Translations under genes and position numbers: made by a program
Notes under the pieces: generated by a model
Database searches by the model: none
What the model saw: only the letters and a program-made list of their open reading frames with translations
Told to the model about the DNA's origin: nothing
Shown here: one piece after another, positions 16,888 to 25,729 of the stretch
Position numbering within the stretch: the stretch's first letter is position 1
Layout of the letters: every line of letters starts with the position of its first letter
NCBI GenBank assembly: GCA_017482485.1
Contig: JAFUMV010000127.1
Span: 1 to 47,318 of the forward strand
DNA: 47,318 bases
Reading direction: 5' to 3'
Origin: Lachnospiraceae bacterium
Lineage (GTDB): Bacteria > Bacillota > Clostridia > Lachnospirales > Lachnospiraceae

Positions 16888-17508
16888 TTACTGATATATT
16901 CTGAATACACCGAATACTCTGCCGATAATCTGGCAGTCGTCCACAATAATAGGATCCATGGAATCATTCTCAGGCTGCAGTCTGATGTGATCTTTCTCCT
17001 TGTAAAAGGTCTTGACAGTTGCGGAATCGTCTATCAGTGCAACTACCATCTGACCATTATGAGCATCTTTGCAGCTCTGCACAAGGATCTGATCTCCATC
17101 ATAAATCCCTGCATTGATCATGGAATCCCCACGGACCTTTAAAATAAAACTCGGCTCTCCGGTCGGGACAACATCTGCCGGAACGGGGAAGTAGCTTTCC
17201 ACATTCTCATCCGCTAAAATCGGCTGACCGGCAGCGACATTACCAATAATCGGAAGACTGGTCATCTCTGTGCGAACCACCTGAAAGCTTTCATCACAGA
17301 TTTCAATAGCACGGGGCTTGGTAGGGTCTCTTCTGATATATCCATTCTTCTCCAGAGTCTCCAGATGGGAGTGGACAGAAGAAGTAGACTTCAAATGAAC
17401 TGCTTCACAAATCTCACGTACAGCCGGCGGATATCCTCTCTTTAAAATTTCATCTTTAATATATTCAAGAATTTCCTGCTGCTTTGCAGTAATCTTACCC
17501 TGAGCCAT
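16888..17508 (-). CDS. lexA: SOS repressor LexA
   Basis: 206-residue repressor and S24 self-cleaving protease. N-terminal winged helix (residues 1-70; [25 protein letters not shown]), Ala93-Gly94 cleavage site in NVAAGQPI, and catalytic Ser129 (RGDSM) and Lys166 (ATVKTF). RecA-filament-stimulated autocleavage is the known switch. It is transcribed away from a LysM-domain gene, the same divergent pair as lexA-yneA in Bacillus, with SOS boxes between them. Its promoter is TTGCTT-17-TATAAT at 17641-17613. Confidence 0.97.
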   Translation of the reverse strand: MAQGKITAKQQEILEYIKDEILKRGYPPAVREICEAVHLKSTSSVHSHLETLEKNGYIRRDPTKPRAIEICDESFQVVRTEMTSLPIIGNVAAGQPILADENVESYFPVPADVVPTGEPSFILKVRGDSMINAGIYDGDQILVQSCKDAHNGQMVVALIDDSATVKTFYKEKDHIRLQPENDSMDPIIVDDCQIIGRVFGVFRIYQ

Positions 17509-17612
17509 GTAAAATCCCCTTTCTGCATATGCGAAACATTAATAAAATTTGTAATATCTGTTCAGGATCAGATTCGAAAATGCATCCTGTTTTGCCTGAA
17601 CAGGTATGATTA

Positions 17613-17641
17613 ATTATAACATACGATATTTTAAAAAGCAA
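17613..17641 (-). promoter_or_regulatory. lexA promoter
   Basis: On the - strand, TTGCTT (17641-17636), a 17-base spacer and TATAAT (17618-17613). SOS box 1 lies about ten bases upstream of the -35. Confidence 0.7.
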
Positions 17642-17651
17642 ACATATATTC

Positions 17652-17665
17652 CGAAAAAATGTTCG
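17652..17665. promoter_or_regulatory. SOS box 1 (LexA operator)
   Basis: CGAAAAAATGTTCG, one half-site imperfect relative to the Firmicute consensus CGAAC-N4-GTTCG. Lies between the divergent lexA and LysM-gene promoters. Confidence 0.65.
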
Positions 17666-17684
17666 ATTAAAAATGTTTTTTATA

Positions 17685-17713
17685 TTGACAATCGAAAACA
17701 TGTTCGGTATAAT
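17685..17713 (+). promoter_or_regulatory. consensus promoter of the YneA-like gene with an SOS box in its spacer
   Basis: TTGACA (17685-17690), 17-base spacer, TATAAT (17708-17713): both hexamers perfect. SOS box 2, CGAAAACATGTTCG (17693-17706), fills 14 of the 17 spacer bases, so bound LexA would exclude RNA polymerase. Confidence 0.88.
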
Positions 17714-17723
17714 TCAAATATAA

Positions 17724-17750
17724 AGAACGAATGTTCGTAACAAATGTTCG
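17724..17750. promoter_or_regulatory. SOS boxes 3 and 4 downstream of the transcription start
   Basis: AGAACGAATGTTCG (17724-17737) contains a perfect GAAC-N4-GTTC. The overlapping GTAACAAATGTTCG (17737-17750) has a good right half-site and a one-mismatch left half. Both are around +5 to +30 of the YneA-like transcript. Confidence 0.7.
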
Positions 17751-17795
17751 TGTTGTTATTCAATTGATCTCGCAGAAATAGAAGGAGATTATACT

Positions 17796-18155
17796 ATGGA
17801 ATCCGAAAGAAGAATTCGTTTTAACAGAATCAGAAGAAAGCGCCAGCTTCGCAATCGTGTGATAATCGCAGCTTTGATACTTACAGTGTCCATCATTTCA
17901 GGCATTATCGGATGCAGCTTCATGTCCAGGGCGCAGGATGAACATGCCGATATTTCATATAAATACTATACAAGCGTTATGGTGGAGCCCGGTGATACTT
18001 TATATTCCATAGCTGCTGCCTATACCGGAGATCATTATGATTCCGTTTATGAATGTCTGGAAGAGATTCGTGTGATGAACAATATTCATAACATTGATAA
18101 AATTCGTTCCGGGGATTATCTGATTATACCTTATTTCAGCAAGGATTTTAAATGA
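17796..18155 (+). CDS. YneA-like SOS cell division inhibitor with LysM domain
   Basis: 119 residues: basic cytoplasmic start, one membrane segment at about residues 21-42, then an extracellular LysM domain (VEPGDTLYSIAAAY ... IRSGDYLIIPYF, about 64-115). In Bacillus, YneA has the same size and layout, is encoded divergently from lexA, and delays septation during DNA damage. Sequence outside LysM is not obviously conserved, so orthology rests on layout, position and the SOS-box promoter. AAGGAG precedes the ATG. Confidence 0.8.
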   Translation: MESERRIRFNRIRRKRQLRNRVIIAALILTVSIISGIIGCSFMSRAQDEHADISYKYYTSVMVEPGDTLYSIAAAYTGDHYDSVYECLEEIRVMNNIHNIDKIRSGDYLIIPYFSKDFK

Positions 18156-18257
18156 TCAGAGCCTCTCAGCAAGTATACAAGAGGAAATAAGGTTACTGTT
18201 TTCCGGTGGTTTACACTGAGGGTACCTTTATTTTATATAACTTCACACACCTATGGA

Positions 18258-18295
18258 AAAACCAAAGAATTTCTTTAGAAATTTTTTGGTTTTTT
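18258..18295 (+). terminator. terminator after the YneA-like gene
   Basis: AAAACCAAAGAATTTC (18258-18273) folds on GAAATTTTTTGGTTTT (18278-18293) with one G-T pair, loop TTTA, followed by further T. The rest of 18156-18440 holds this, the next promoter, and small hairpins (for example CCTCT/AGAGG near 18164-18184) but no gene. Confidence 0.8.
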
Positions 18296-18301
18296 CAGCC
18301 T

Positions 18302-18329
18302 TTGTTCCTATATTTATTTATGCTATACT
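18302..18329 (+). promoter_or_regulatory. promoter of the two-component system
   Basis: TTGTTC (18302-18307), 16-base spacer, TATACT (18324-18329), about 110 bases upstream of the response regulator start. Confidence 0.55.
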
Positions 18330-18440
18330 AGCTTCCGAAAGCAGGATATTGATTCTGGGAATATTATCCGGATCGGAAGAAAACGTAAAATAGCAAATAA
18401 CCGGAAGCGCCTGCGGATTTATGCTGGGAGGAATACTTCA

Positions 18441-19151
18441 TTGGAAAAGAACAGAATATTAATCGTGGAGGATGATGCCGATATTCGCGATGGCATCGAA
18501 ATCTACCTAAGAAATCAGGGGTATGATGTCATTAAGGCACAGGATGGCCTTGAGGGCCTCGATAGAATCATGAATAATCAGATTGATCTTGCAATTGTTG
18601 ATATTATGATGCCCCGCATGGACGGTATTACCATGATGATGAAGGTACGTGCAAAGAATTATGATTTCCCTGTCATTATGCTGTCTGCCAAGTCAGAAGA
18701 AGTTGACAAGATTATGGGATTGAATATGGGAGCCGATGATTATATCACAAAGCCTTTTACACCTTTGGAACTTCTTGCCAGAGTGAACTCCCATTTAAGG
18801 CGTTATAACCGATATAAGGAAGCACTTAACCGTGCAGAGCCACAAAAAGCAACCTATCATGTGCTCGGCGGAATTGAGTTAAACGAAGAAACAGTAGAAG
18901 TGTTTGTTGATGGTTCGCCGGTTCGTTTGACACCAATAGAGTTTAAAATTCTGCTTCTGTTAATGAAAAATCCCGGTCGGGTTTTTTCGGCAGACGAGAT
19001 ATATGAGAGAATCTGGAATGAAAAAGCGATTAATACCGATACGATTATGGTACATATCCGTAAAATCAGAGAAAAGATAGAAATCGATCCGAAAAATCCA
19101 AAATATTTAAAGGTGGTGTGGGGTGTTGGATATAAAATGGAAAAACAGTAA
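18441..19151 (+). CDS. OmpR/PhoB-family response regulator
   Basis: 236-residue DNA-binding regulator. Receiver domain residues 1-120 with acidic pocket E10-D11-D12, phospho-acceptor Asp54 (VDIMMP) and K103 in TKPF; winged-helix domain 140-236 with LTPIEFKILLLLMKNPGRVFSADEIYERIW and the C-terminal VWGVGYKME. Start is TTG at 18441 with GGGAGG at 18426-18431. Its 3' end overlaps the kinase gene by 29 bases. Similar regulators control cell-envelope responses, but the regulon here cannot be deduced. Confidence 0.92.
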   Translation: MEKNRILIVEDDADIRDGIEIYLRNQGYDVIKAQDGLEGLDRIMNNQIDLAIVDIMMPRMDGITMMMKVRAKNYDFPVIMLSAKSEEVDKIMGLNMGADDYITKPFTPLELLARVNSHLRRYNRYKEALNRAEPQKATYHVLGGIELNEETVEVFVDGSPVRLTPIEFKILLLLMKNPGRVFSADEIYERIWNEKAINTDTIMVHIRKIREKIEIDPKNPKYLKVVWGVGYKMEKQ

Positions 19152-21645
19152 ATACAAAAGTATAATCGTCTGCTTCGGTATAACTGTCCTTCTGACAATT
19201 ATACTCATCTCTTTTTTACCCGTGTTTGAAAGGCGCGCTGAGAATGAGTTTGAAAATCCTCTTACAGGAGACAGCTTCATCGAAATGCTTTATGAAAGCA
19301 ATTTTGTCCAGTATAAGTACCTTCGTGATAAAGCCGATCAGAAGGCTTGGTCTTATGAGGATCTGTATGTTGATGCAGAATATATCGGTACCTATGAAGG
19401 AGAAATTCACATATATGAAAACGAAACGATACGTTCTGTCAGTGTGGATGTAACGGAAGACAGCCAATCTTTACAGCAGGTATTGAATTCTTACAAAACC
19501 GAATCCATAAATGAAATCGACGAAATGAAGATCAAAGCATATCAGTTGACGCAATTGGCGGATTATTATGCTGTGGATAAGAATACCGGTATTTCCATCG
19601 GTAACAGCAATGAGGCAGCATTAAGGGAAATTCTCGATGAGAAGGAGCCGACCGAAAATCCATACGTATATTATGTATATATGAGCTATGACGGAGCCGG
19701 TAATCTGTCAAACTGCGGCGTACTGATTTATGGAAAAGTTGGAGAGTTTTTAAAAAAGGTGGAAGCTGGGGGTAGAAATTCATATTTTCATAACAGTTAT
19801 GACGAAAATGGTCTGGGATATGTGTATTTTTATAATGTAGACAGGGAAGAGTATTATCGTTATAAAATGACTGCGAAAAGACCTGCTGATATGAAAATTA
19901 TTTATGCGATGACACAGGAGCAGTATAATTCCTTTTTTAATCAGTCCGAAGATTTCAATTATGGCTTATACGATTATCTTCCGAATTATACTTATATCAG
20001 TGAACAAAGCTATCTGAATGCGGGCGTTTTGAGAATATTAAACGGTTTTGTATTTTTAGCAATGTTGGCAGGCGCTTTGGTCGCTTTTCTTTGGAAGAAA
20101 GAAAACACGGCTTCTCCCAATTATATCCGGCTGCTCATCGGAAAACTTCCACTGGAGTTAAATCTTTTCCTGGCCATTTTATGTTTCGGAGTAACAGGAA
20201 AAATGACAGACCTGATCTGCGCCTATCAGAAAGGCTGGTTTTTTCCTGATTTAACGCAGAACATCCTTCAGCCGCTTCATATGGAATGGATAAATTTTCT
20301 CCTGCTGTGCGCGCTGTTTTTTTTCCTTTTCCTGTGCTGCTATCTGCTTGGAAGTTATGCGCCCATGCTGGTTCATCCCGGGAAATGTTTCAAAGAAAAC
20401 AGCATTTTATACCGCTATTGGGACAGAATTATAAATGGGATTCGAAAATATTGCAAAAGCTTCTATCAGGAACTCATCAATTATGATGTCGGTACAGATG
20501 CAAATAGAATGATCACAAAGCTGGTGATTCTTAACGGACTTATTTTATGTGTGATCAGTATGTTCTGGGTATTTGGCATATTATTCCTCATCGTATATTC
20601 CCTGGTCATCTATTTGCTTTTGAAAAAATATGTGAAAGATATACAGCGTAAATACAGAAATCTATTAAGGGCGACAAGCTCCATTGCAGGAGGAGATTTT
20701 GACAATGCTCTTTCCGAAGATTTTGGCGTGTTTGAAAGCTATAAGAATGAACTGCGACAGATTCAGAAAGATTTCAAACACGCGGTGGAGGAAGAAGTGA
20801 AGAGTCAGCGGATGCGGTCAGAACTGATCACGAATGTGTCTCATGATTTAAAAACACCATTAACTGCGATCATCACTTACATTAACCTTTTAAAGGAACC
20901 GGACATTACAGATGATCAGCGGACAGAATACATTCAGACGCTGGAAAAAAAGGCGGTACGGTTAAAAGTTTTGATTGATGATCTGTTTGAGGTCAGCAAA
21001 GCATCCACAAACAATATCACCATCAATTACGCCAGCGTTGATATCGGAAGTCTGATTCGACAGTGCTATCTGGAATATGAAGACCGCTTTTTAGAAAATG
21101 ATCTGCAGTTTAAGTTTTCCATGCCTGAGGAAAAGATTATCCTCCGACTGGACCCTCAGAAAACGTTTCGGATCTTCGAAAATCTCTACACGAATATCAT
21201 TAAGTATGCATTGCCTTCTACCAGAGTTTATGTGGTAATGAAAGAGCTGGAGGATGAGGTAGAGATTGAGGTGAAAAATATTTCCAAAACGGAATTACAG
21301 GTATCTGCCGATGAGCTTACGGAACGTTTTGTCAGAGGAGATGGTTCACGCAACACAGAAGGGAGCGGACTTGGTCTGGCCATTGCCAGAAGCTTTACAG
21401 AACTCCAGCGTGGAAGCATGCAGCTGACTGTAGACGGTGATTTATTTAAAGTCAAACTGATATTCAGAAAGTGGAACGTTGATTCAGACTTTGACAGTGA
21501 TAAAAAATCCAAATCTCTTTCCGAAGCTGATGTATCAGATGCAAAAAGCCGCCAAAAGGATATGGCATCTGGCAAAGGCACCGCTGCGATTGATCCAAGA
21601 AGATGGCGTTCAGAAAAAAATATCAGGAAAAAAGTTAATTACTGA
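19123..21645 (+). CDS. multi-pass membrane sensor histidine kinase
   Basis: 840 residues from a GTG inside the regulator gene, preceded by AAGGTGG. Membrane segment 1 at about 13-33, an extracellular region of about 265 residues (34-300), then five more hydrophobic segments at about 302-324, 343-362, 389-413 and 466-502. A linker resembling HAMP (about 503-560) leads to the HisKA domain with His574 (NVSHDLKTPLTAII), and a HATPase_c domain with NIIKYA and GSGLGLAIA (about 746-755). The last 55 residues are a polar, lysine-rich tail. Sensor domain not recognised. Terminator at 21654. Confidence 0.9.
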   Translation: MLDIKWKNSKYKSIIVCFGITVLLTIILISFLPVFERRAENEFENPLTGDSFIEMLYESNFVQYKYLRDKADQKAWSYEDLYVDAEYIGTYEGEIHIYENETIRSVSVDVTEDSQSLQQVLNSYKTESINEIDEMKIKAYQLTQLADYYAVDKNTGISIGNSNEAALREILDEKEPTENPYVYYVYMSYDGAGNLSNCGVLIYGKVGEFLKKVEAGGRNSYFHNSYDENGLGYVYFYNVDREEYYRYKMTAKRPADMKIIYAMTQEQYNSFFNQSEDFNYGLYDYLPNYTYISEQSYLNAGVLRILNGFVFLAMLAGALVAFLWKKENTASPNYIRLLIGKLPLELNLFLAILCFGVTGKMTDLICAYQKGWFFPDLTQNILQPLHMEWINFLLLCALFFFLFLCCYLLGSYAPMLVHPGKCFKENSILYRYWDRIINGIRKYCKSFYQELINYDVGTDANRMITKLVILNGLILCVISMFWVFGILFLIVYSLVIYLLLKKYVKDIQRKYRNLLRATSSIAGGDFDNALSEDFGVFESYKNELRQIQKDFKHAVEEEVKSQRMRSELITNVSHDLKTPLTAIITYINLLKEPDITDDQRTEYIQTLEKKAVRLKVLIDDLFEVSKASTNNITINYASVDIGSLIRQCYLEYEDRFLENDLQFKFSMPEEKIILRLDPQKTFRIFENLYTNIIKYALPSTRVYVVMKELEDEVEIEVKNISKTELQVSADELTERFVRGDGSRNTEGSGLGLAIARSFTELQRGSMQLTVDGDLFKVKLIFRKWNVDSDFDSDKKSKSLSEADVSDAKSRQKDMASGKGTAAIDPRRWRSEKNIRKKVNY

Positions 21646-21653
21646 TTGTTGTT

Positions 21654-21692
21654 ACCCGGAAATTTTTCTGAAATTTCCGGGTGTCATTTTTT
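21654..21692 (+). terminator. terminator after the sensor kinase gene
   Basis: Perfect 12-bp stem ACCCGGAAATTT (21654-21665) with AAATTTCCGGGT (21671-21682), loop TTCTG, then GTCA and six T. Confidence 0.85.
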
Positions 21693-21748
21693 CAAAGCGC
21701 TTAATTGACAGATGCAATGCTTCTGGTGACGGCCGTGTATATTCGATC

Positions 21749-22801
21749 TCACGGCTCCCTTAGTTTCACACTTTTTGCCGCTTTGCGCTTATTATCATCC
21801 TTCATGGCAGCATAATGTTTGCGGGTCGTATTAACATCCTTGTGTCCCAGCACATCGGCAACAAGATAAATGTCGCCGGTTTCCTGATAGAGTGTTGTGC
21901 CGTAAGTGCTGCGCAGCTTATGGGGTGTTATTTTTTTCGTTGTGGTCACCAGAGAAGTATATTTTTTAACGAGATTTTCCACGCTTCGAACCGACATCCG
22001 GCGATTCTGGAGCGATAAGAAAAATGCTTCCTCATGTCCCTGCATCGGAATCACATGTTTTCGCCAGTCAAGATAGGAGAACAGGGCCTGTTCCACTTCA
22101 CTGCCGAAATAAACAACATCCTCATAACCTCCTTTACGATGTACCTTTATCGCCAGATTATCAAAATCCACATCATTTAAATCCAGCCCTACGCATTCCG
22201 ACACACGGATGCCGGTCCCCAAAAGCAGCGTAAGAAGCGCCAGATCGCGAACTTTTGTCTTATCATGGAAGCGAAGCTGGCGCTTGGTCATTTTCGTGCC
22301 TTCCTCGACCTGATCCAAAAGAATCGCTACCTCATTGGGATCCAGACGAACGATTTCCTTTTCGTGAAGTTTGGGAAGAGGAACCAGTTCTGCAGTGTTT
22401 CTTTGGATCATTTCATTCTGGAAAAAATAGCCGTAGAAGGTTCTAAGAGAAGCAAGTTTTCTTCGTTTTCCCCGCTCATCATTGGTATATTCCATCCCGT
22501 CTTTTTCGTAGAGGGAAAGAAATTCCATATATTCTTCAATATCCTCCCGTCCGACCTGGTCCAGAATAGAAATCGGGAAGTCTTTGATTTCCATTTTAGA
22601 ACAGACGGAATTGTTTTTATGTAAAAATTCAAAGAAAACGCCAAGATCATAAGCATAGGCTATCCGCGTCCTGGACTCGGTGGTATCCTCAATCCCCCGA
22701 AAAAACTGCCTGCAAAAAGAGGGGAGCTCTTCCATGAGCTGACGAAGCTTTATGATATTGGATTTATTGATTTCATCATGATAAGATTTCGCATTTTTCA
22801 T
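21749..22801 (-). CDS. tyrosine recombinase, XerC/XerD-like
   Basis: 350-residue site-specific recombinase. N-terminal SAM-like core-binding domain (about 30-140) and C-terminal catalytic domain with the full active site: Arg199 (GTGIRVSE), Lys223 (HRKGG), His294 and Arg297 (PHKLRSTY), His320 (LGHKD) and nucleophile Tyr330 (TRKHYA). All residues are intact. It is 14 bases downstream of the TtcA-like gene on the same strand, not beside a tRNA or att-like repeat, so it reads as a resident chromosomal recombinase rather than a phage integrase. Whether it is the dif recombinase cannot be told here. Confidence 0.88.
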   Translation of the reverse strand: MKNAKSYHDEINKSNIIKLRQLMEELPSFCRQFFRGIEDTTESRTRIAYAYDLGVFFEFLHKNNSVCSKMEIKDFPISILDQVGREDIEEYMEFLSLYEKDGMEYTNDERGKRRKLASLRTFYGYFFQNEMIQRNTAELVPLPKLHEKEIVRLDPNEVAILLDQVEEGTKMTKRQLRFHDKTKVRDLALLTLLLGTGIRVSECVGLDLNDVDFDNLAIKVHRKGGYEDVVYFGSEVEQALFSYLDWRKHVIPMQGHEEAFFLSLQNRRMSVRSVENLVKKYTSLVTTTKKITPHKLRSTYGTTLYQETGDIYLVADVLGHKDVNTTRKHYAAMKDDNKRKAAKSVKLREP

Positions 22802-22815
22802 TCAATCAATTACCT

Positions 22816-23559
22816 TCATTTTGTGGATTTTTGCTGATGAATCACCTCCGGCCAGCCTTTTAAGCTGCCTGACTGAATGGCGGTGAACATCCGTTCCTTC
22901 ACGCCGGGATTCTCCAGATTGAGCTGGCGCAAAAGCTGCTTTGTGTATTCCCGTTTTGTATAACCATCGGCGGGACAGGGACTTTTTACCACAGGAACAT
23001 TATTTTTGTGGACAAATCCGATCACATCAGCCTCATTCATATATAACATGGGCCGGATGACTGTCAAATCCATGCGGTCCAGATAGGTGACGGGTGAGAA
23101 AGTATGAAAACGCCCTTCAAAAATCAGAGACATCAGCATGGTTTCCACCACGTCATCCTTATGATGGGCATAAGCCACCTTATTACAGCCGGCAGCTTTG
23201 ATCGCATCGTTTAAGGCCCCTTTTCTCATTTTGGCACAAAGAGCACAGGGATTGGATTCCTTTCTCTGATGAAAAACAATATCTGCGATCTGCGTTCTCA
23301 CAATGGTATAAGGAACCTGCAGCGTTTCGCAGAGCGCCTCTATTTTGCCCAAATCCAGGTTTCCAAATCCAAGGTCAACTGTGACTGCATGAATTTCAAA
23401 ATGCTGCGGATAGAAGCGTTTGAGGCCGTTTAAGGCATACAGCATTGTGAGAGAATCTTTTCCGCCGGAAATTCCCACCGCAATTTTGTCACCTTCCTGA
23501 ATCATATGATAATCATCCACCGCACGGCGGACATAACTCATTACCTGCTGTAATTTCAT
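22816..23559 (-). CDS. TtcA-type tRNA 2-thiocytidine synthetase / PP-loop ATPase
   Basis: 247-residue ATP-pyrophosphatase that thiolates cytidine 32 of tRNA in characterised members. PP-loop SGGKDS at residues 31-36; Cys105 and Cys108 (CALC) plus Cys195 (KSPCPADG) are the three cysteines expected to hold the [4Fe-4S] cluster; HHKDDVVET is also diagnostic. It is shorter than E. coli TtcA, as usual in Firmicutes. A -10 like TATACT lies on the - strand at 23602-23597. It likely drives the downstream recombinase too. Confidence 0.87.
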   Translation of the reverse strand: MKLQQVMSYVRRAVDDYHMIQEGDKIAVGISGGKDSLTMLYALNGLKRFYPQHFEIHAVTVDLGFGNLDLGKIEALCETLQVPYTIVRTQIADIVFHQRKESNPCALCAKMRKGALNDAIKAAGCNKVAYAHHKDDVVETMLMSLIFEGRFHTFSPVTYLDRMDLTVIRPMLYMNEADVIGFVHKNNVPVVKSPCPADGYTKREYTKQLLRQLNLENPGVKERMFTAIQSGSLKGWPEVIHQQKSTK

Positions 23560-23651
23560 TTGATTTCCTCATTTCGTTTGTCGCATTTATATGATAAGTA
23601 TACTATTTTTTGCATTTTTTTGCATTAAAAATATATTTTTGCAGAAATAAA

Positions 23652-23660
23652 TGATATAAT
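23652..23660 (+). promoter_or_regulatory. extended -10 promoter of the AI-2E family permease gene
   Basis: TGATATAAT (23652-23660) is a TGn extended -10 with a perfect hexamer; no good -35 is seen at the right distance. The upstream 23600-23650 is a T/A-rich tract with two TTTTTTGCAT copies. Confidence 0.45.
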
Positions 23661-23691
23661 CAAATTACTGATGCAGTTGGAGGCAAAACAT

Positions 23692-25080
23692 ATGAAATTC
23701 AGATGGGATAAAAAATATTTATACTGGGGCGTAACAGCGCTGCTTGTGGTGATTGGAGGAATTATCTGCTATTACCTCATTTTTCACAATAATTCCTTAA
23801 AGGGACATGCTGCAAATCTGATTGCGATCACGATGCCAATCATCGATGGACTTATTCTTGCATACCTGATGTCACCAATTGTAAATTTCCTGGAAAAGAA
23901 ATTTCTTTTTCCGGTGAAACTGATTTTATGTGAAAAATTCCCTGGGCTTTCCGGGAAGGAAAAGAAACTCAACAAAGTTATTCGTTTTATTTCCATTTTG
24001 CTCACGCTTGTTTTTGTATTTTACGTGCTGTATGGCTTTTTCCTTTTTGTCATTCCTCAGATTGCAAAGAGCCTGCAGAACATAGCCTCTCAGTATACGG
24101 TATATGTAACTAATCTGACCAAATGGGTGCAGACTGTCCTGGTGGCGAATCCGGAAATTGAAGAGCTGATCAGTAATTTGATTGAAACTTATTCCCATGA
24201 TTTTGAAAGCTGGTTCAATGAGACTCTGATGCCTCAGGTGAATGAAATTTTAAAAACGGTATCTTTAAGTATGATAGGTGTTGCGAAAGCGCTCTGGAAT
24301 CTGATTATCGGTCTGATTATTTCCATTTATCTGCTGGGAAATAAAGAACGCTTTTTAAGTCAGGCCAAGAAAATCGCCTATGCTTTTATGGATACCCGTC
24401 ATGCCAATTCCCTGATCGAAACCTGCAGACTGGTGGATAAGACATTCGGCGGATTTATCAGCGGAAAAATTCTTGACTCCGCCATTATCGGTGTGATCTG
24501 TTTTGTATGTGTCAGCTTCATGAATATGCCGTATCCGATGCTGATCAGCGTAATAATCGGTGTGACAAATATCATTCCGTTCTTCGGGCCCTTTATCGGA
24601 GCAGTTCCCTGTGCACTCCTTGTGCTCATGGTAAATCCGCTTCAGTGCCTGTACTTTGTGATATTCGTGCTCATTTTACAGCAGTTTGACGGCAATGTGC
24701 TCGGACCGAAGATCCTGGGCGATTCCACAGGTCTTTCCGGTTTCTGGGTCATTTTTTCCATCACACTGTTCAGCGGACTGATGGGTGTGACCGGCATGAT
24801 TCTCGGAGTGCCCTTATTCGCAGTTTTTTATGCCCTTGTAAAAAATAAAGTCAACGGCAACCTGAAAAGAAAGGGAATGACTTCTGAAACAGAAGAGTAC
24901 CGAAATTTGAGTCACGTGGATCCAAGGACCGGAAATTTTATTGAAAAGCAGCCGGAATATAGCAAAGATCCCGATAAAGTTACCTGGAACTGGAAACTGA
25001 AGGACTGGAACGCTCAGACTCGGGAAGAGGAAAGCGATTCATCAGACTCTGAAGAAAATGATTCTGATAAAGAAAATTAA
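23692..25080 (+). CDS. AI-2E family (PerM-like) transporter
   Basis: 462 residues from the ATG at 23692, chosen because GGAGG (23679-23683) is eight bases upstream; an in-frame ATG at 23671 has no RBS. Seven to eight membrane segments with the family's two-part layout: two N-terminal helices, a third, a long extracellular helical stretch (about 120-190), then the C-terminal bundle with NIIPFFGPFIGAVPCALL and DGNVLGPKILGDSTGLSGFWVI. The last 80 residues form a charged cytoplasmic tail ending in an Asp/Ser/Glu-rich run. Substrate unknown. Confidence 0.9.
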   Translation: MKFRWDKKYLYWGVTALLVVIGGIICYYLIFHNNSLKGHAANLIAITMPIIDGLILAYLMSPIVNFLEKKFLFPVKLILCEKFPGLSGKEKKLNKVIRFISILLTLVFVFYVLYGFFLFVIPQIAKSLQNIASQYTVYVTNLTKWVQTVLVANPEIEELISNLIETYSHDFESWFNETLMPQVNEILKTVSLSMIGVAKALWNLIIGLIISIYLLGNKERFLSQAKKIAYAFMDTRHANSLIETCRLVDKTFGGFISGKILDSAIIGVICFVCVSFMNMPYPMLISVIIGVTNIIPFFGPFIGAVPCALLVLMVNPLQCLYFVIFVLILQQFDGNVLGPKILGDSTGLSGFWVIFSITLFSGLMGVTGMILGVPLFAVFYALVKNKVNGNLKRKGMTSETEEYRNLSHVDPRTGNFIEKQPEYSKDPDKVTWNWKLKDWNAQTREEESDSSDSEENDSDKEN

Positions 25081-25145
25081 CGGATTCTGAAGGATAAATC
25101 GGTTCGTTAAAATATTAACATATTGAAAACAGGAGAGCAGCACCA

Positions 25146-25595
25146 ATGAAATTTGTAATTCAGCGTGTGAAGCACGCAAGTGTAACCATTGATAATAATT
25201 TGTACTCCGAAATTGAAAAAGGATTTCTGGTTCTGATTGGCGTATGCGACTCGGACAATGAGGCAATTGCTGACAAAATGATCAGGAAACTGATCGGACT
25301 TCGGATCTTTGAGGACCAGGACGGAAAAACGAACCTTTCTTTAAAGGACGTTGACGGCCAGCTGCTTCTGGTTTCACAATTTACATTATATGCAGACTGC
25401 AAAAAAGGAAACAGACCTTCCTTCGTAAAGGCAGGATCGCCGGAACATGCAAACAAACTCTACGAATATATTATTTCAAATTGTGAAAAAGAAATTCCAG
25501 TTGTAAAAACCGGTGTGTTCGGCGCTGATATGAAAGTCGAACTTTTAAATGACGGGCCGTTTACCATTGTGCTGGACTCCAGTGAGCTTTTATAA
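25146..25595 (+). CDS. dtd: D-aminoacyl-tRNA deacylase
   Basis: 149-residue proofreading enzyme that hydrolyses D-amino acids mischarged on tRNA. Start MKFVIQRVKHASVTID, central SQFTLYADCKKGNRPSF and the cross-subunit GP motif in LLNDGPFTIVLDS are all present, so the call is firm. AGGAGAG precedes the ATG. The preceding gene ends 65 bases upstream with no terminator, so co-transcription is possible. Confidence 0.97.
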   Translation: MKFVIQRVKHASVTIDNNLYSEIEKGFLVLIGVCDSDNEAIADKMIRKLIGLRIFEDQDGKTNLSLKDVDGQLLLVSQFTLYADCKKGNRPSFVKAGSPEHANKLYEYIISNCEKEIPVVKTGVFGADMKVELLNDGPFTIVLDSSELL

Positions 25596-25649
25596 TATGA
25601 TGCTGTGGTCAAAAGGTTTACTGAGCGAAAATATTCGAAAACTACGGTA

Positions 25650-25681
25650 ACTATTCGTTAAACTTGCGTTTTGCGAATAGT
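25650..25681. repeat. inverted repeat downstream of dtd
   Basis: ACTATTCG (25650-25657) and CGAATAGT (25674-25681) can pair around 16 bases. No T-tract follows. The segment 25596-25729 otherwise shows nothing recognisable. Confidence 0.4.
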
Positions 25682-25729
25682 AAGAAGTCACTTCCGAGCG
25701 ACTTTCACACTGCTGTTCATATGAAACGA

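Noticed and set aside
21749-22801. Phage or element integrase
   Set aside because: No att-like repeats, tRNA, excisionase or phage genes nearby; base composition is like its neighbours.
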